Source: Epiperipatus broadwayi (taxonomy: Eukaryota > Onychophora > Udeonychophora > Euonychophora > Peripatidae). Taken from it: DNA of 64,000 bases. Both the position numbers and the translations under genes were made by a program. Within the stretch, counting starts at the first letter, position 1. Every line of letters begins with the position of its first letter. The stretch covers positions 498,001-562,000 of the forward strand of contig JAQFVV010000445.1 in the NCBI GenBank assembly GCA_028023455.1. Direction: 5' to 3'. The notes beneath the pieces were generated by a model, which did no database searches, was not told the DNA's origin, and saw only the letters and a program-made list of their open reading frames with translations. Of this stretch, positions 58,491-64,000 are shown piece after piece.

Positions 58491-59690
58491 AATTGGCAGT
58501 CATCCAATCAGAGAAAAGAGGCTGGATGACACATCAATATGCAGTAATTAAAATTGATTTATTTCTTCAAAATATATCACCATATGCAGACTTTTTAGAA
58601 CTAAAATTTTAAATTTCACATTTCCTATAAAATAAGCCCAAAATGAAAAAAATGTGACCAAAATTGATCAAGAGATGGCACAAATAATGTCCACAAATTA
58701 TAAGTAACATGAATAAAAATTAAAATGGGACAAAATCTAACTATATTTAACAGAAGAGTGGTTAACATATTAATAATAGCATAAAGTCTTTAGCAGTCTT
58801 CATATTCCAGTAAATAAAATATTAAATACATAATATTGTCTATAATAATGAGAAAATAAGAATCAATAAAAGTTTTTACATAATAATGACAAGTAATGGA
58901 GAATTTCCTCAAAGTGTACATTTTATATAAAAATAACTTAGCAATTATTGATAACATTTCAATTACATTTTTTGGCTATATATATTTTAAACTTCTAGCA
59001 ATTTCAGCTTAAAACTTCAGTGCCTGGAGAAAATTAGCTAGCAATACATGTTTAACTTTAAACAAAATAAAAATTTGTTATAAAATTAACCTGAACCAAT
59101 GTTGAGTGGAAAGTGTTAAAGTAAAAAGTTACAAGTAAGCACATGTATGCAAGTTTTCCTCTATATTGTTGATCATGATTTTGTTAGTAAAAAGTGACAT
59201 TTAGATCCACCCATTACTTGATCTCAATTAACTGCTATCCTATGAGTCATCACTAAAAATAAACTCAATTACATAATTGTTTAGACATTTTAATTAAAAT
59301 GTTACATTTTAAGACAATTATTTATAAAATTAAAAATTATAACAATGAAAATAAAACAAAATATTGTATAATAAATTACATTATTTTTAAATAAAACATT
59401 AACCTTTTGATTTGACCAATTTGCCCCCTGGTGAATTTTCTTGTAAGTATTATATGTTAAAATGCATGTAAAATGGTATATTTTTGCTGAAAAAGTTTGT
59501 GCTAAAAGGCAGAAAATTCAAAATTCTCACTCTTACAATAGACATAAGCTCCATGATGACATGTTCAGTCATTGTCTGCTGCCAAGGCTGTAAAATGTTC
59601 AGCATTTTACAACATTGTAATTCCAATGATCAAAAAATGTGTTTATTTGTGAATTTATTACAGTTTTAGATATTTTTTAAAAATAATTTA
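58491..59690. other. gene-free AT-rich spacer
   Basis: Nothing is recognisable; the short frame at 59484-59669 has no motif. Confidence 0.5.
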
Positions 59691-60075
59691 CACTATATTT
59701 ATTAGATATCAAGAAATATAAATTATTAATAACTTATTTTGACTTAAAATGCTTTATTTTCAAAAATATAATGTTATATTAGCAGATAATGTAAATATAG
59801 CTTGAAGCAATTTACAAGATTAGCTTCTATGTAAGCAATCTACTTTATATTTACGAGTAAGAAAATACCACAATTTTGCAATACATATTCAAAAAATTTA
59901 AACTTTTCAAGCATAATTCATTAGATTGTAAATTTATTTCAGTAGTAAACAAAAATATCTATCAAATGAAGTCAAATTTATTATTTTCTGATAAGTAATA
60001 ATCATTTATCATATATTTTACATTGAAGTGTGAGACAAAGAAAAATGTCAGAAAATTCTGCTTTCTGAAAGGGTT
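59691..60075. repeat. dispersed repeat, second copy (pair with 25280-25835)
   Basis: Co-linear with the 25.3 kb copy from 'cactatatttattagatatcaagaaat' to 'gtgagacaaagaaaaatgtcagaaaat'. It is shorter by one internal block. Confidence 0.75.
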
Positions 60076-61152
60076 AATTTATATTATTCTTTTTAAACAA
60101 TATTTAATGAAGGTAACATTACCAGAACAGATTTTAAATAAGACTTTTTTAAAATAAATATTTAAGAATAACTTTTAATATTGCAACCAGGAAGTTAAAA
60201 TTGAAATTTATTATCCAAGCACACACACACACTTTTAATAATGCTTTTTTTTAAATTTAAAAATAAGATATTAAAAATAACTTTTAAAGATTATGAAAGT
60301 TCTTACAAAAGAAGTTATAGAAGACATTAACATTTGAATATCAAGCCCTAATAAGTTGGCTTACTATAGAAATTAACTTATTGAAAATTGAAAAAAAAAT
60401 AAACAATTATATAACTGAAGATCTAGTTTTACTGATAAAGTTAAATGTTACAATATATGTGTGTGTTTACATATATATATTAGATATTTACATTTAACTA
60501 CAACTTTTTTAATATTATACATTTTATAAATTTCAACAATAAAACATGTTTAAAGCACTCAAACATAACTTCATGCATCAAATCATGATTTGCAATCTTT
60601 CCATTTTCAAGATTTTAAAAAGTTATTTTAACCTGATTAAAGCATTCATATATAAATAAGTCTATAAAAAATGTTATTAAATTTAACTATATTGAATTCT
60701 TTTATTTCAATTAAAATAATGATCAAAAGACATTCTCTATTTTATCAAAATCATCATTTTTTAAAATGTCATCCACTGATTAGACAGAAGTATTGTACCA
60801 TTTTTTAAAATTTTCAAAGAAAGATCTAAAGTAATTAAGATCAGTAAATGTCTATTTTTGTCAGTTTTGAATTACCATCATTTCTAAGTCTTCTTGTCAT
60901 ATAGTGATGATCTGCATTCAAATCTCTGCATCATTTTAAAAGCTTCATATTTATTATATTATTTAATCAAATATATAATTTTTTTTATATAATCGAGTCA
61001 CCAATAATACAATCACTATCAAAAAACAGGATTTTTTGGCAAACTCAAGAACAGATTTATGTATGAATATTTATGTGCATATTAATTAAACACTACATAA
61101 ATATGTAATATATTAATGCTCTTTATAAAAATTTACAATCTATTATATAATA
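60076..61152. other. gene-free AT-rich spacer
   Basis: No gene; a CA run (60220-60230) and short TA runs only. The minus strand around 60700-60960 has long words without simple repeats and may be decayed transposon coding sequence, but I could not match it. Confidence 0.45.
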
Positions 61153-61398
61153 TTTGATGAAAAATCAACTAAATTCTTATAGGTCATATGTTTTTTATCA
61201 ATCAAATCTGACATAGTGATTATGCCAAATATAGCAACTCAATTTCTATTTCAATAGTCTCATAAACTTTAATATCATGTTGAAAATGAAGTTTCAGTGC
61301 TTGATATGATCTTAGCTGTTTTTCTGAGTAGCTGATGATATCAGATTTGATTTGCAGAAATACATGTATTGCATATGGTTAGTTGATTTTTCATCAAA
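61153..61398. repeat. MITE-like inverted repeat, 246 bp
   Basis: A perfect 20-bp terminal inverted repeat, TTTGATGAAAAATCAACTAA at 61153-61172 and its complement at 61379-61398. Weaker pairing continues inwards ('atcaaatctgacat' against 'atatcagatttgat'). Confidence 0.7.
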
Positions 61399-62686
61399 CA
61401 TTGCCTTATAAAAGTCTATCAATTTCTATAGAGAATGGAAGTAAAATAACATATATATGTATATATTATAATGGGTTGGTTGCTTGTACATAGATAGAGT
61501 AGAACTCATCTAACCATGGTCAGACTTTGGGTCTTTGGTAGGGTTTTCTTGGTGGTGCAATGAAGCATATAATCCTCAATCACATCAACTTCTAATACAC
61601 TAGCTCACAATTCTATTAAATTCAGGTTTGATTTGGATTAGTTCATCTACATCTCTTTCCCTTTCTAGCCACATTATGCACCAGTATTCAAACTCAGAGA
61701 GTAATCATATTTGATTCTCTTCAGGGATGGAATCAGTTTGGGAAAATTAGCTGTTATATTCCTAGGTTGATGGCAATCTCATCATAAGTGCTTTAATAAT
61801 TTATTCTTTTTGATTACATAAGGGGCATATGAGTATGTGGGTGCTTAAATGGTGTATCAAGTTTAAACATGTGTGTGTTGATTATGATATATAAGAGAGA
61901 GCAAATTTGATATGAATAAATTAACAAAGTTTATTTGCAAACAAAATGTTTAACAATAATGATTAATTTGAATAGCATTCAATACCAAAGATGATTTTCT
62001 ACTGCTTATATAATTAAATATTATCAAGTTTCCTACCCCCCTTACCTGCAGTAGAAATTCACTCACTTGACAACTGCTATTTACATTAAATGCAGAAGTA
62101 AATGAATAAATAATTTTATTAACAAAAAAAATAACTAAATTGCTAATTTAATTTTACACATAGACATATTATTAAATTCCAATAATTGTCCATTTCATGT
62201 GTAGATCCTCAGATTCTTCTTTAGGGACCCTCCCTTCTTTTTTTACTATTCAACAGTATAAGTCCCTAATGTTATAGCATAGATCATTCACATGAAGAGC
62301 ATTAGTCAATCATACTGACAAATAAATAAATAAACAATGGTTAATATAACAATGAACAAACAATGAAAATTCTGTTCTATCAGCAATGGTTGTAATTAAT
62401 GTATAGAAATAAAAAAATGTTTATCTCTATCTCCTTCTGAACAATTCATGTTAAGATATTGGGGTTGAGAACATTACTCTAAATTTTATTTTTAAAAAAA
62501 ATCATCTAACTAAGATTAATCTTCCCTCACCCTTTTATGGTTAAATCACCCTTTCTATGCTAATTCACAAAGGTTTTTCAAACATAAAAGCAAAATAAAG
62601 ATCACAATAACCATTTATACTTTTGTCATTATGATTTTAAATAGTGCATGGCAAATAAGTGTCTTTTAGCTTGTTGATACCTACAT
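61399..62686. other. gene-free stretch, partly less AT-rich
   Basis: Bases 61480-61760 are richer and non-repetitive ('ggtcagactttgggtctttgg', 'ctctttccctttctagccac') and may be a decayed mobile element. No frame or motif could be defended. Confidence 0.4.
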
Positions 62687-62689
62687 TTA

Positions 62690-62911
62690 GGTGGGTTCAT
62701 TCTTTCCAGGGTAAAGTCCACATAAAGAGTTCACGTTCTTTAACTTCACTAATGATACAGTCGAGCTATTTTCATATGGTCTCCCTTGAAATAAAAATCT
62801 TGATGGAACTCTGTAGACTCTTGACATTTCCTCTGTATGGTCATTTTCATTGCTTATGAGTTTCTCTATGATGTTAAGTATTGGAATGGCATTGGCTTCT
62901 TCATGACATAT
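62690..62911 (-). pseudogene. exon-like open frame, minus strand, unknown protein
   Basis: The frame is stop-free for 74 codons (bounded by TAG at 62914-62912 and TAA at 62689-62687) and has non-A/T-driven composition. Residues include 'HEEANAIPILNIIEKLISNE', 'MSRVYRVPSRFLFQGRPYEN' and 'VKLKNVNSLCGLYPGKNEP'. It has no Met start at its head, so it would be an internal or terminal exon, or a fragment of a transposon protein. I do not recognise the family. A GT donor-like 'gtaggtat' lies just past the stop. The surrounding sequence shows no other exon. Confidence 0.3.
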
Positions 62912-64000
62912 CTACTTTCTAACCCCTACACATTGCAACATTAATGCATAGTAGACTATTATAGGTGTAGTTTGTGATAGACATTAATGCTTTAGTTTTC
63001 CATCACTTTTGACATACTCTCCTCACAAATGAATGTTATTATTTATATATATAATTTTTTTTAAAGTTATAGCAAGTGAAAAATAAATAAATGTCAACTT
63101 CCAGTATTTTAACAATAATGCAGAACTATCGATTATTGTTTAATTTGCTACCATGCAGTTATAGTTCAATTTTCTTTTCAACAATTTGGATTTCTCTTGG
63201 CCTTTCAAATATCATCAATTTTGTTTTCAAATTTTAGTTTATGTAGGTATATTGCTCTGCAACTTGCATTTGAAAGTTCTGAATGGTGAAGTTGATGTTC
63301 ATTAGTGGAGGTTGATTTTAAAATAAAATAAAATAGAAAAGAAAGGTCTCCCAATGATGGAGTGTGTGTGTGTATATATATATGTGCGTTCTATCTTCTA
63401 CCCGAACCAAATTGAGACTGATTGTTCTTTTTTGGTCATGAATACATGCAGCTCATGTCTCACCATGCTAACCTATTATTACACATACACTATAAATTTA
63501 CCAGGTTAAATTAATCATCTAATTAATTCTTAATTTTTTTTTCATGTTTGATTACCTAGTAATAGCTTGTCATGAAGTCATCACTTTGTGTGATTGATCT
63601 TTTTTGTTGTCATCAAAGTCAGTGAATAGTATATAAAACAATCACTTTTGGTTTATGTACCTTTGTTAAAATAAGTATAAGTGATCTGCCAGTTTATACT
63701 GAATTATAGTTATTGTTATACTTTTCTCTTTCAATTACAATAAATTGGATTTTCTTTAGGGAATTTTAAAAAATATCAAATTGTATTTACTCCCTATGTG
63801 TTTGCTCATCATTAAGGTATTTTCACTGATAGGATTTAAATTTCTCATGGCTTGTATTAGTAGTTGGTTAGACTGGACAAGTGGATTCCTGGGAGAAAAT
63901 TTATTTGGGGTGACTGATTAATCAGTAACAATAATGAGCAAAATTAATTGCCTGCCCATGACTTTAGCTCAGCTTAGATTCATACTTATTAGACAATTGC
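62912..64000. other. gene-free stretch to window end
   Basis: Short TG/TA runs at 63361-63384. No gene, tRNA or clear repeat boundary was seen. Confidence 0.5.

Noticed and set aside
1-64000. CRISPR arrays, rRNA operons, bacterial promoters or prophage
   Set aside because: No regularly spaced direct repeats with unique spacers, no rRNA core sequences and no prokaryotic gene organisation; the window is animal nuclear DNA.

Overview
This window is gene-poor, strongly AT-rich DNA from an animal (metazoan) nuclear genome. Evidence: long TA microsatellites, many foldback and hairpin repeats, decayed retroelements, no operons or ribosome-binding-site-led genes, and no convincing host gene. Penelope-like elements (PLEs) with a GIY-YIG endonuclease, hammerhead-ribozyme motifs and a non-LTR retrotransposon relic suggest an invertebrate. 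A mollusc such as a cephalopod is plausible but is inference only. I saw no intact open gene of ordinary length; the longest open frames (about 200-236 codons) are 5'-truncated PLE fragments.

Layout. 1-19.4 kb is a PLE graveyard with three families. Family 1 (2.5-9.8 kb) has pseudo-LTRs (PLTRs) carrying a minimal type I hammerhead ribozyme. It consists of a decayed plus copy and a young head-to-head inverted pair centred near 7.85 kb. Family 2 (10.6-12.7 kb) is a second inverted pair, with a stray 3' fragment at 44.5 kb. Family 3 (16.9-19.4 kb) is a third inverted pair, flanked by a 13-bp direct repeat that looks like its target-site duplication. A hairpin MITE (5.85 kb), a 1.7-kb foldback element (12.8-14.5 kb) and a decayed TATA-containing repeat (14.9-16.4 kb) lie between them.

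19.4-40 kb is repeat-derived and has no genes. Its most interesting member is a short repeat family, called R here (21.6, 26.5, 38.5 and 39.8 kb). R combines a canonical-core hammerhead ribozyme motif with a tRNA-like (B-box-like) 3' module, and two copies carry an inverted fragment of their own 3' end joined upstream. A palindrome at 26.9 kb has a hammerhead-like relic in each arm, and a ~0.8-kb foldback abuts the R copy at 39 kb.

40-64 kb holds scattered short repeats, hairpins (44.0, 48.9, 61.2 kb), a minus-strand LINE reverse-transcriptase relic (46.0-46.8 kb), a possible LTR (50.0-51.0 kb), a compositionally richer unclassified block (52.1-54.2 kb), two ancient tandem duplications (53.6 and 58.0 kb) and a minus-strand exon-like open frame (62.7 kb).

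How the parts work together. In known PLEs the reverse transcriptase and GIY-YIG endonuclease carry out target-primed insertion, and hammerhead ribozymes in the PLTRs process the RNA. Family R has no coding capacity but shows the same head-to-head truncated architecture, so I infer that PLE-type machinery mobilised it.
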